Part shown: positions 8,067-16,573 of the stretch, piece by piece
How positions within the stretch are numbered: the stretch's first letter is position 1
Layout: each line of letters opens with the position of its first letter
Origin: JAUIJL01 sp965366625
GTDB lineage: Bacteria; Acidobacteriota; Thermoanaerobaculia; Multivoradales; J023
Length of the DNA: 64,000 bases
Assembly (NCBI GenBank): GCA_965366625.1
Contig: CBDUGP010000004.1
Coordinates: 148,449-212,448 of the forward strand
Direction: 5' to 3'
Notes under the pieces: model-generated
What the model saw: the letters and a program-made list of their open reading frames with translations, nothing else
Databases searched by the model: none
What the model was told of the DNA's origin: nothing
Made by a program: the position numbers and the translations under genes

Positions 8067-10181
8067 GTGGCAACTCTTTTGAGAATGCTTGTGGTAGGTC
8101 TCGCGTTCGCGGTGATTTTACCGACGGGCGCATGGGCGCAGGACGATGCCGGCGCCGCCGAACAAGAACCAGAGGTGGTCGAAGACGTCATTGTCGTTAC
8201 CGCTTCGCGCACTGAGCAGCGTCTGCAAGAAGTGCCGGTGGCCATGACGGTGATCAGCGCCGAGCAGCTGGCCAATACACCCGCCGACGACTACGGTGAT
8301 GTGCTGCGAGCAGTGCCCGGTCTAAACGTCTCCCAAATCAGCGCCCGCGATGTTCAAATCGCTGGTCGAAGCGCCACCGGTAGCCTGTCGACCAGCCAGC
8401 TCGTTTTGCTCGACGGTCGATCCGTGTATTTGGACTTCTTCGGCTTCGTCATGTGGGACCTGCTGCCGGTCGATTTTCGTGAGATCGCCCAGATTGAAGT
8501 GGTCCGCGGGCCTGGATCCGCGGTCTGGGGCGCCAACGCTCTCGGCGGCGTGGTCAACCTGATCACCAAGTCTCCCTGGGAAATGGCCGGCACCAGCATT
8601 ACGTTGGGGGGCGGCGAGCTGGGCTCCCTCCACGGTAGCCTGTCTCACGCCGGAGCCGGCGAGTCTTCGGGATATAAGGTCTCCGCCTCGTATTCCGAGC
8701 AAGATCCCTACGATCGTCCGACGGGCAACATCCCGGGTTCGAGCCCGCCGACGCCGTATCCGGCGTTTGTGAACGAAGGCACCGAGCAGCCCAAAATCGA
8801 CCTGCGTTACGACCGCAACATCAACGACGGTGGGTCCATCTTGACCGCCAACGTGGGTTGGGCGGAAACCGACGGCATTGTGCACACCGGCATCGGCCCG
8901 TTCAACATCGATAAGGGCACCAACTTCACCTACGCCAAAGTGTCGTGGGCCAAGAACACTTTCAACGTCAACTTCTACGCCAATCTCTTGGATGGAAGCG
9001 CGCCGAATCTGTTGACCGTCGGCGTCGACGGCAGACCGTTGCAATTCAACTTCTTGACCGACACCTACAACCTGGATTTCTCGAACTCCCATGCCTTCAA
9101 CCGCAACACCGTGACCTATGGTGCGACGGCCCGGCAAATCGATTTCGATTTGTCGATCGCGCCCGGTGAGTCCGAGCGTCAGGAAATCGGCGCTTTCCTT
9201 CAGGATGAAATTGAGATCGGCGACAAAGTGACTTGGCTGGTGGGCGCTCGTTGGGACGACATTGACCCCGTGGGTTCTGTGGTTTCGCCGCGCACTAGCT
9301 TGTTGTTCTCGCCCAAACCCGAACACAACTTCCGGATTTCCTACAACGAGGCCTTCCGCGCTCCTTCTTTGGTGGAGAACTACCTCGATACGGCGATCGT
9401 CAACGGCTTGGATTTGGGGGCCACCTTGGGCCCGATCCTCGGCCTTCCATTGCCCAGCATTCCCTATTTCTTCCCGACCTTCACCTTGGGCAATCCCGAT
9501 CTGCAGGAAGAGAAGCTGACCGCTTATGAAATCGGCTACGTGGGCAGCTTGGCCAACGGCAAAGTGACCCTGACCCTGGCCGCCTATCGCAACGAACTCG
9601 AAGACGCCACGGACTTCTATCAAGCGGCATCTTGGGGCCCAGCGAATCCGCCTCCGGGTTGGGCGCCGTTCCCGCTCAACGTCCTGTTGCCGGGACCGGT
9701 TCAAGCCGGTTTGCTGGTGGCCCTCGATTTCCCGGCCCTCTTTAGCTATCGGAACATCGGCGAGCGAGTCGACGAAGGACTGGAATTTTCCATCGACTAC
9801 CGTCCGAGTTCCTCGTGGCATTGGAACCTCAACTACTCCTATCAGGCCGAAGCTGAGGTCACCGGAATTCCGTTGGACGAGGTGAATCAGGCTCCGGAGC
9901 ACCGTTTGAATACCGGTCTGTCGTACAACGGCGAGAAATGGTACTTCGACGGCAACTTCAACTATGTTGACGAGGCGTATTGGACCGACGTGCTGGACTC
10001 CCGCTTCTGGGGAACCACCGACGACTACACGATCGTCAATCTCGGTGTCGGCTATCGCATCAACGACAGCGTTACGGTTTCGATTATGGGCAACAACATC
10101 TTCGACGAAGACGCCCAACAACATATCTTCGGCGACATCATCAGCCGCAAGATTTCCGGTCAGGTGCGTTTCACCTTCTGA
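8067..10181 (+). CDS. TonB-dependent outer-membrane receptor
   Basis: 704 residues starting at GTG 8067, with AGGAG upstream and a signal peptide cut after GAWA. The plug domain runs about 40-150, with family motifs LVLLDGRSVY and EVVRGPGSAVWGANALGGVV. The rest is a 22-strand-type beta barrel ending in the terminal aromatic FTF. It should import a bulky ligand such as a siderophore, cobalamin or oligosaccharide using TonB energy. The sequence does not reveal the ligand. It is monocistronic, with a terminator immediately downstream. Confidence 0.96.
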   Translation: MATLLRMLVVGLAFAVILPTGAWAQDDAGAAEQEPEVVEDVIVVTASRTEQRLQEVPVAMTVISAEQLANTPADDYGDVLRAVPGLNVSQISARDVQIAGRSATGSLSTSQLVLLDGRSVYLDFFGFVMWDLLPVDFREIAQIEVVRGPGSAVWGANALGGVVNLITKSPWEMAGTSITLGGGELGSLHGSLSHAGAGESSGYKVSASYSEQDPYDRPTGNIPGSSPPTPYPAFVNEGTEQPKIDLRYDRNINDGGSILTANVGWAETDGIVHTGIGPFNIDKGTNFTYAKVSWAKNTFNVNFYANLLDGSAPNLLTVGVDGRPLQFNFLTDTYNLDFSNSHAFNRNTVTYGATARQIDFDLSIAPGESERQEIGAFLQDEIEIGDKVTWLVGARWDDIDPVGSVVSPRTSLLFSPKPEHNFRISYNEAFRAPSLVENYLDTAIVNGLDLGATLGPILGLPLPSIPYFFPTFTLGNPDLQEEKLTAYEIGYVGSLANGKVTLTLAAYRNELEDATDFYQAASWGPANPPPGWAPFPLNVLLPGPVQAGLLVALDFPALFSYRNIGERVDEGLEFSIDYRPSSSWHWNLNYSYQAEAEVTGIPLDEVNQAPEHRLNTGLSYNGEKWYFDGNFNYVDEAYWTDVLDSRFWGTTDDYTIVNLGVGYRINDSVTVSIMGNNIFDEDAQQHIFGDIISRKISGQVRFTF

Positions 10182-10215
10182 TCGAAGGTTTGAGTAAGAG
10201 CTGACGAGTCAGCGG

Positions 10216-10252
10216 AAAAGCGGGAGGATCTCAGATCTTCCCGCTTTTTTTA
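10216..10252. terminator. Bidirectional rho-independent terminator
   Basis: AAAAGCGGGAGGATC / GATCTTCCCGCTTTT around a three-base loop, with an A tract on the left and seven T on the right. It lies between the convergent receptor and kinase genes and can serve both. Confidence 0.85.
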
Positions 10253-10322
10253 TTGGAGGGGGGAAACGGCCGCGGGGAAAGGAGTTTTCTGCAGCGCAGC
10301 AGGGCCGGGCCGGAAGTCGGGA

Positions 10323-13004
10323 TCAGCGGGCATGGCGCCGATCCGAGCCCGCCACCAGCGCTCGGAATCGGGGATGCTCTCTGAGCAGATCCCACCGTGG
10401 GTCAACTCGCAGAATAGGCACGGACACTTGGGAAGGAATCGAGAGCAACAATTCGAGTTCGTCGATCGCCGCAGCTTGCTCGCCGACCGCTGCCAAGATT
10501 TCGGCGAGCTGCAGATGGCAGTCGGATCCGGCCATGGCGTCCATCTCAAGGGGCATGATCTCCACCGCGAGCCGTCCATATCGAAGGGCTTCTTCCCGGC
10601 GGCCCAATCCGGCGAGGGCCAAACCCTGGGCGGCCAAGAGGCGCGGATCGTCTAATGAGATTTCGAGACGGGTTTCGAGGTCGGCCAAGGCTTGTTCGAA
10701 AAGGGGCTGGGCTTGGTCGGGTAGGTCGAGCCAGGTCAAAATTTGGGCTTCCAACAAGCTGAAGGGTTGGGCCCAGGTGGTCCATTGAAAAAAGTCGGTG
10801 TCGACTTCTTTGACCCGACTGAGAGCCTGATCGAGATGCCCCTCATAAATGAGCTGCCAGACCTGGAACCAAACTGCGAGCGGCCCATTTGAAGAAGGCA
10901 TGGCGGCGAGGGTTTCGGCCGCTGCCTTGAAGTCCCCGAGGGCCCAGAAGGTACGGGCCTTATAAATACCGGCATGGATCGAAGCTGGGTCCAAGGTGAT
11001 GGCTTGATCGTAGAAGTCCAGAGCTTCTCTATAGCGACGCATGAAAAATAAGGTGGTAGCGATCTCCCGCTTCAGGCCGGCGCTGATCGGGTCGAGCCTT
11101 GACGCCTCGGTGATTTTCTCCAGCGCGTCTTCCATATGACCGAGGCGGCGAAGAATGAAACCCTCCGCCTCGATGATTCGCGAATCATTGGGCGCCCGCC
11201 GACGTGCTAAGGACAGCTCTCGTAAAGCGCCTCGATAATCCTTTTCGGTCCAATACAACACGTTGGCCTTGGCCAACCGGGCCTCGGGAGACGTGGTGTC
11301 CAGGGCTAAGGCGCGGCGAATGGCCTCGCGGGCACTTTGGCGTCGACTGTCGGTTCGGTCGAGACCAAAGTGATAGATCTGGGCGTGGGTCCAGGCCAGC
11401 TTCGACCATCCTTCGACGAAGTTGGGGTCCAGCTCCACTGCACGTTGCAACCACTTGACCGCCGACTCTTGAGCCTCCAAATCGTCTAATCTGAGAGATT
11501 GTTCTTGGCCACGCAGGTAGCTTTGGTAAGCCTGGAGATTCTGAGTCGGGTTGGCTTCGAGGGCTTGCCGTTGGGAGGGGAATAGGTTCACGTTGAGCTG
11601 GTCGATCACCTGCACGGCGATTTCGTTCTGCACTGAGAAAATATCTTCGAGCCCCCTTTCGTAGGAGTGAGACCAAATTTGCGAGGCGTTTTGGGTATCG
11701 ATCAATCGGGGAGTCACCCGAACCCGTTGCTCGCCCTCGGGGGTCGAGGTCCAGTGAACCGTGCCGCTGAGCACATAATCTGCGCCCAAGGCCCTGCCGA
11801 TTTCAACCGGATCCTTGCCGCTGTCGGCCAGGGATTCGGTGCTGGATCGTGAGATGACCCCCAGCTCGTGTACCGATACCAATCGGCTGATGATCTCTTC
11901 GGTCATTCCCAACGCGAAGTAGGCATCTTCGGCCGAGCCTTGGCTTTCAAATGGGATGACCGCGACAATCCGACTCTCGCTTTGTGTTTCGAGTTGCGGT
12001 TTGAAGTTTAGGTATCCCAACGCCGACAGCCCCGCGACCACGATCAAAGCGGCGACGAGCAGGCTCCTTGGAGCAAAACGCCTCGAGCCGAATCTGCCCA
12101 GAGGAATCTTCAGCGTCTCCGTTCCGGTCTCGGAGCTGGCGAGCCAAAGGGCGTCAGCCACCTCGCGGGCGCTTCGGAAGCGATCGTTTGGATCCTTCGC
12201 TAAGCAGCGCTCGATGATCTCCACCAGTCTCGGGGGAAAGTCGGGGCGCTGCTCCTGCAGGGACGGAGGTGTGTCCTTTAAAATACCGACCAAAATCTCG
12301 ACCGCCGAGGTGCCCCGAAAAGGTCGGCGCCCGCCGGCCATCTGATAGAACAACACACCCAATGAAAAAACGTCCGACCGCGCATCGCCCGGGTGCCCCC
12401 TCAAGATTTCGGGAGACATATAAGGCGCCGCGGCTACCACTGAGGAAATCTCGGTCACCACCGCGGAATCGTCGTCCTTCGGTTGGGTGGCCGTTTTAGG
12501 TGGCTGGGCCAGCCCAAAATCTAGAATGCGCGGTCGACCCTTGCGATCGATGACGATGCTGCCGGGTTTGAGATCCAGATGCAGGACGTTCTTGCTGTGG
12601 GCGGCCGCCAGGCCGTCGGCCAGGCTCGAAGCCAGGGTGTGGAAGCGGTCGAGGGTCATTCCGTGCTCAGGGATGTTGTATCCCAGGCCGGTTCCATCGA
12701 TAGGTTCCATCACCAGGAGCTGACTCACGCCGTCGGACTCAATGGCAAAGGGTTTGACCACCACCGGATGATTCAGCTCTTGGAGACTTCGGGTCTCTAC
12801 GGCGAACCTATGGGGATCGACGGGGCGTTCGGGGGGCAGCTTCTTGATCGCCACGGGCCGGCCGAGCTTCAGATCCTCGGCCGCATAAATCTCACCTAAC
12901 CCCCCGCTACCGAGGCGTTGGTGGATTTCGTAGTGGAGGATCTTTCGTCCCTGCAAGTGTAGAATCTTTCGTGATCGCCGGCGCAGTCGAAGTTCGGCCG
13001 CCAC
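10323..13004 (-). CDS. Ser/Thr protein kinase with TM, TolB-like and TPR domains
   Basis: 893 residues. The N-terminal kinase domain has a glycine loop (GSGGLG, 32-37), Lys54 and DFG at 162-164. The catalytic loop reads HLDLKPGSI, so Arg of HRD is Leu and the metal-binding Asn is Ser149. This is unusual and may lower activity. A membrane segment (about 310-330) separates it from a periplasmic part: a TolB/FlgO-like domain (VIPFESQG to LSGTVHW) and many TPR repeats to the C-terminus. It should link an extracytoplasmic signal to cytoplasmic phosphorylation. The start is uncertain: the GTG at 13004 is followed by a local 24-base duplication (RKILHLQG, RKILHYEI), and a start inside it is possible. 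Confidence 0.92.
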   Translation of the reverse strand: MAAELRLRRRSRKILHLQGRKILHYEIHQRLGSGGLGEIYAAEDLKLGRPVAIKKLPPERPVDPHRFAVETRSLQELNHPVVVKPFAIESDGVSQLLVMEPIDGTGLGYNIPEHGMTLDRFHTLASSLADGLAAAHSKNVLHLDLKPGSIVIDRKGRPRILDFGLAQPPKTATQPKDDDSAVVTEISSVVAAAPYMSPEILRGHPGDARSDVFSLGVLFYQMAGGRRPFRGTSAVEILVGILKDTPPSLQEQRPDFPPRLVEIIERCLAKDPNDRFRSAREVADALWLASSETGTETLKIPLGRFGSRRFAPRSLLVAALIVVAGLSALGYLNFKPQLETQSESRIVAVIPFESQGSAEDAYFALGMTEEIISRLVSVHELGVISRSSTESLADSGKDPVEIGRALGADYVLSGTVHWTSTPEGEQRVRVTPRLIDTQNASQIWSHSYERGLEDIFSVQNEIAVQVIDQLNVNLFPSQRQALEANPTQNLQAYQSYLRGQEQSLRLDDLEAQESAVKWLQRAVELDPNFVEGWSKLAWTHAQIYHFGLDRTDSRRQSAREAIRRALALDTTSPEARLAKANVLYWTEKDYRGALRELSLARRRAPNDSRIIEAEGFILRRLGHMEDALEKITEASRLDPISAGLKREIATTLFFMRRYREALDFYDQAITLDPASIHAGIYKARTFWALGDFKAAAETLAAMPSSNGPLAVWFQVWQLIYEGHLDQALSRVKEVDTDFFQWTTWAQPFSLLEAQILTWLDLPDQAQPLFEQALADLETRLEISLDDPRLLAAQGLALAGLGRREEALRYGRLAVEIMPLEMDAMAGSDCHLQLAEILAAVGEQAAAIDELELLLSIPSQVSVPILRVDPRWDLLREHPRFRALVAGSDRRHAR

Positions 13005-13234
13005 TCTAACCCGAACAACCTTTGCTGGTTGCAGGATTGAATGTGCATTCTACCTTGTCGGTCACGATTCGACGGTAACGATCCGGAAGCAAAGTAAGCC
13101 GATGGTCCTTTTTGAGTGGGGATCTGCCGACAAGGCAACGCCCCAGCCGGTATGATGATTCCTCCGTTTTCGTCTGCAGCGCCGCCATTCGTCGGTCTAG
13201 CCGACGTCGTTTCATGGATCCCCAGGAGCACTCG

Positions 13235-15163
13235 ATGATTCCCGTCAAAGACGCCGTAGCCAAAGAGGCCGAAATCAGCAGCCTCGACCAATACCGTGAG
13301 ATGTATGAGCGCTCCTTGAGCGACCCAGAAGGTTTTTGGACCGAGCAGGCTGAGCGTCTGAGCTGGTTTCAGACCCCGATTTCGGCCGGAAATTGGGACT
13401 TCGAGGAAGTGGACATCAGCTGGTACCGAGGCGGCAAGCTCAATGTTTGCTTCAATTGCGTGGATCGACATGCGGCTTCCCAGCCAGAAAAAACAGCCAT
13501 CATCTGGGCGACCGACGAGCCGGGTGTTTACGAGCATATCTCCTATCGCCAGCTCGAAAGGCGAGTCGGTCGTATGGCCAATGTCTTAAAAGCCCACGGC
13601 GTCGGCAAAGGGGATCGGGTCTGTATTTACCTGCCGATGATCCCCGACTTGGCTTACACCATGTTGGCCTGCGCTCGAATTGGCGCCATGCACTCGATCG
13701 TGTTTGCCGGATTCTCCGCCGACTCTTTACGCGACCGTATCCTCGATGCCGATTGCAGGATCGTGATCACCGCCAACGAAGGGTTGCGAGGGGGTCGTTC
13801 CATTCCGCTCAAACAAACCGTGGACGAGGCCCTAGACGGCCTGGGCTCGGTGGCCTCGGTGTTGGTGTCTAGGCGCACGGAAACTGAGGTGCCCATGGTC
13901 GAAGGGCGAGACTTCTGGCTCGACACGGAGTTGGCCAGGCAGCGGGCCACCTGTCCGGCGGAGTGGATGGATTCGGAGGATCCGCTTTTCATCCTCTACA
14001 CCTCGGGCTCGACGGGTCAACCCAAAGGGGTCATGCACACCACCGCCGGTTTTTTGCTGTTCACCTCTCTGACCCACGAGACGGTTTTCGATCTCAAACC
14101 CGACAGCATCTATGCCTGCATGGCCGATATCGGCTGGATCACGGGACATAGCTACATCATCTACGGCCCCCTGGCCAACGGCGCCACCACCGTGATGTTC
14201 GAATCCACGCCCATGTATCCCGACGCGGGCCGCTATTGGCAGATAGTGGACGACCTGAAGGTGGATATTTTCTACACCGCGCCGACGGCGATCCGAGCCA
14301 TTGCCCGGGAGGGTGACAAATGGGTTAAGAAATATGATCGATCCAGCCTGCGCATTTTGGGAACCGTGGGTGAGCCGATCAATCCCGAGGTGTGGGAGTG
14401 GTACCACGATGTGGTGGGTGATGGACGATGCCCGGTGGTCGACACCTGGTGGCAAACGGAAACCGGTGGCATTTTGATCAGCCCGCTACCGGGCGCGACA
14501 CCCGCCAAGCCCGGCTCCGCAACGTTGCCGTTCTTCGGCGTCGAGCCGGTGCTCATGGACCCCGACGGCCACGAAATCGACGGCAATGGGGTGTCGGGCA
14601 ATCTTTGCCTCAAACGTTCTTGGCCCGGCCAAGCGCGCACCATTTATGGTGATCATCAACGATTTGTAGAAACCTACTTCTCAGCCTATAAAGGTTATTA
14701 TTTCACCGGTGACGGCTGCCGCCGGGACGAAGACGGGTATTATTGGATCACCGGTCGTGTGGACGATGTGCTGAACGTTTCAGGCCATCGTTTGGGAACC
14801 GCCGAGGTGGAAAGCGCTTTGGTGGCCCATGAGTCCGTGGCTGAGGCGGCGGTGGTCGGATTCCCGCACGACATCAAGGGTCAGGGCATCTTCGCCTACG
14901 TCATTCTGAACCCAGACTACGAAGGGATCGATGACGGGGAGATCGAGGGCATCCTGCAGAAGCAAGTTCGCCAAGCCATTGGACCGATCGCCAAACCGGA
15001 CCGCGTCATGGCCGTGCCCGGGTTGCCGAAAACCCGTTCGGGCAAGATCATGCGACGTATTTTGCGCAAGGTCGCCGCCAATGAATTCGAGGCGCTGGGG
15101 GACATCACCACCCTGGCGGATCCGAGCGTGGTGGAAAAGATCATCGCCAAACGCAAGGCCTGA
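13235..15163 (+). CDS. acs: Acetyl-CoA synthetase (AMP-forming)
   Basis: 642 residues from the ATG at 13235, preceded by CAGGAG seven bases upstream. Longer in-frame starts would add non-homologous residues. The enzyme converts acetate, ATP and CoA to acetyl-CoA, AMP and PPi in the cytoplasm. Visible motifs are the P-loop YTSGSTGQPKGVM, WWQTETGG (acetate pocket), the hinge and GRVDDVLNVSGHR region, and the C-terminal KTRSGKIMRR, whose Lys is the usual acetylation site. Length is close to the usual 650. It is divergent from the kinase gene, with about 230 bases between them. Confidence 0.97.
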   Translation: MIPVKDAVAKEAEISSLDQYREMYERSLSDPEGFWTEQAERLSWFQTPISAGNWDFEEVDISWYRGGKLNVCFNCVDRHAASQPEKTAIIWATDEPGVYEHISYRQLERRVGRMANVLKAHGVGKGDRVCIYLPMIPDLAYTMLACARIGAMHSIVFAGFSADSLRDRILDADCRIVITANEGLRGGRSIPLKQTVDEALDGLGSVASVLVSRRTETEVPMVEGRDFWLDTELARQRATCPAEWMDSEDPLFILYTSGSTGQPKGVMHTTAGFLLFTSLTHETVFDLKPDSIYACMADIGWITGHSYIIYGPLANGATTVMFESTPMYPDAGRYWQIVDDLKVDIFYTAPTAIRAIAREGDKWVKKYDRSSLRILGTVGEPINPEVWEWYHDVVGDGRCPVVDTWWQTETGGILISPLPGATPAKPGSATLPFFGVEPVLMDPDGHEIDGNGVSGNLCLKRSWPGQARTIYGDHQRFVETYFSAYKGYYFTGDGCRRDEDGYYWITGRVDDVLNVSGHRLGTAEVESALVAHESVAEAAVVGFPHDIKGQGIFAYVILNPDYEGIDDGEIEGILQKQVRQAIGPIAKPDRVMAVPGLPKTRSGKIMRRILRKVAANEFEALGDITTLADPSVVEKIIAKRKA

Positions 15164-15210
15164 ACCACGGTTCTGTCGCCACGGTTCTGTCGCCGCCACG
15201 GTTCCGTCGC

Positions 15211-15723
15211 CTATTTGAAATCCAGCCGCCACTCCTCATTGTGGGCTTCCACGCCCCAATCGAATTGGGGCTCGGTGTCGGCTTGGGTCAGAAAGAAACC
15301 ATATTGCTGGTAGAGATGGCGGGCGGCCGCCAGCTCGCGAACCGTGGACAGCACCACGCTTCGGTAGCCGGCGGAGCGGGCGAAGGCCAGGCAGGTGTCG
15401 ACCAATTGACGACCCAGGCCGAGCCCCCGGGCGCTCGGTTCCACCAGGAAAAGCCGCAGGCGGGAGATGTCGTCCCGTTCTTTGACCAACATGATCGAGC
15501 CGACCTTTTCTCCCCCTTGCTCGGCGATCCAAAGACGATCGTATTTGGGGTCGTTCCGATCGCCGAAATCCGCCACGATCGAAGCGACGAGCGCTTCAAA
15601 TTTCTCGTTGAAACCAGGATTTTGCCCATACAGAACCCCATGGCGAAAGGTTACCCAACCCAGGTCGCCGGAGCGAGGCTCGCGCAAGACACAAGGGGTT
15701 TGGGTGGGGCCATCGGGTCGCAA
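15211..15723 (-). CDS. GNAT family N-acetyltransferase
   Basis: About 170 residues. The acetyl-CoA binding motif is V-x-P-S-ARGLGLGRQLV, and the N-terminal REPRSGDLGWVTFRHG segment is typical of the GNATs often found fused to MarR regulators. Here it is a stand-alone domain. The start is a TTG at 15723, only 4 bases after the preceding gene's stop, with no clear Shine-Dalgarno, so translation probably depends on that gene or begins a few codons later. The substrate is unknown. Confidence 0.9.
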   Translation of the reverse strand: MRPDGPTQTPCVLREPRSGDLGWVTFRHGVLYGQNPGFNEKFEALVASIVADFGDRNDPKYDRLWIAEQGGEKVGSIMLVKERDDISRLRLFLVEPSARGLGLGRQLVDTCLAFARSAGYRSVVLSTVRELAAARHLYQQYGFFLTQADTEPQFDWGVEAHNEEWRLDFK

Positions 15724-15727
15724 TGAA

Positions 15728-16573
15728 TTAGGTCCGCTTTAGATGTTCTACATGTTTTAGATATTTTAGCCTGCCCAAGGCGAGCAAGGCCAGCAGGGCG
15801 ATCAAGGCGCCCAAACCCCAGGGGCCCAAGGCGGGCACCTCGATGGCGACGGGTCCGTTGGCGGAAGGGGTGCCGAAGGCTCGGATCATCCAATTGCCGT
15901 TGACCAAGGTCATGGTGTCGTCGCTCGGCAGCGCCGGGATTGCCGGCGGGTCACCGGACCAGAGGGCAACCCAGGCTCGACCTTGGGAGATCGAGGTGTC
16001 AACCGCGGCGGGAAGGGTCGGCGAAGTCATACCGCTGGTGATGAACCGCGGGATGACTCCGATCAATAGGGACGACGCCGAGCCGACGCTGACCGCCGGC
16101 GCCAACGGAAAGACCGAGAAGGTGGTGCCGTCCACCGCTTGGATCGTTTCATCGAGGGTGGCGATGAGGGTGGCTCCATCGGTGGGGTCGGCATTGCCGT
16201 CGGCATATACGACCAATTGGATCGGCTCACCGACGCTCATGTTGGCGCCGGGCGGGAAGAGCACATGAATCTCTTCCAGGTCCAAGCTCTGCGCGGAGAA
16301 CCGCGAAAACCAAAGAAATTGGGCGGCAGCAGCGCCGTTGACGCCGGTTTGTCCTTCGGTTGAGCCGTCGTCGAGCTGTAGCTCCACTTCGAAACCGCCT
16401 CTGGGCGAGGCGGCGGGGGCCGCTTCAAAGGGGCCGTCTGTCAAGGCCCGGAATTCGATCTGCAAGGAGTCGGGGTGCGGCTGGGCAAAACCGGCAGAGC
16501 CCCAAGGCGTTGCCCCCAAAACGGCAACCATGAAGACGAGCATAAGGGTTATTGGGGCCGACGAGCGTTTCAT
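15728..16573 (-). CDS. Secreted protein with IPTL-CTERM-like sorting signal
   Basis: 281 residues from the ATG at 16573 (GAGGAG six bases upstream), overlapping the previous stop by four bases (ATGA). It has a signal peptide (residues about 5-30) and a beta-rich central region without a domain I recognise. The C-terminus has the sorting-type signature VPALGPWGLG, a hydrophobic helix and basic residues. IPTL/PEP-CTERM-like tails are recognised in envelope sorting. I infer an exported, surface-retained protein coupled to the larger protein upstream. Confidence 0.88.
   Translation of the reverse strand: MKRSSAPITLMLVFMVAVLGATPWGSAGFAQPHPDSLQIEFRALTDGPFEAAPAASPRGGFEVELQLDDGSTEGQTGVNGAAAAQFLWFSRFSAQSLDLEEIHVLFPPGANMSVGEPIQLVVYADGNADPTDGATLIATLDETIQAVDGTTFSVFPLAPAVSVGSASSLLIGVIPRFITSGMTSPTLPAAVDTSISQGRAWVALWSGDPPAIPALPSDDTMTLVNGNWMIRAFGTPSANGPVAIEVPALGPWGLGALIALLALLALGRLKYLKHVEHLKRT

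Noticed and set aside
8322..10124. A 600-residue minus-strand frame opposite the TonB receptor
   Set aside because: It is a codon-bias shadow. The plus-strand frame has a signal peptide, plug and barrel motifs; the antisense product has none.
13112..13234. A longer N-terminus for acetyl-CoA synthetase
   Set aside because: The extra 41 residues are basic and not family-like, and CAGGAG stands at the right distance before the ATG at 13235.
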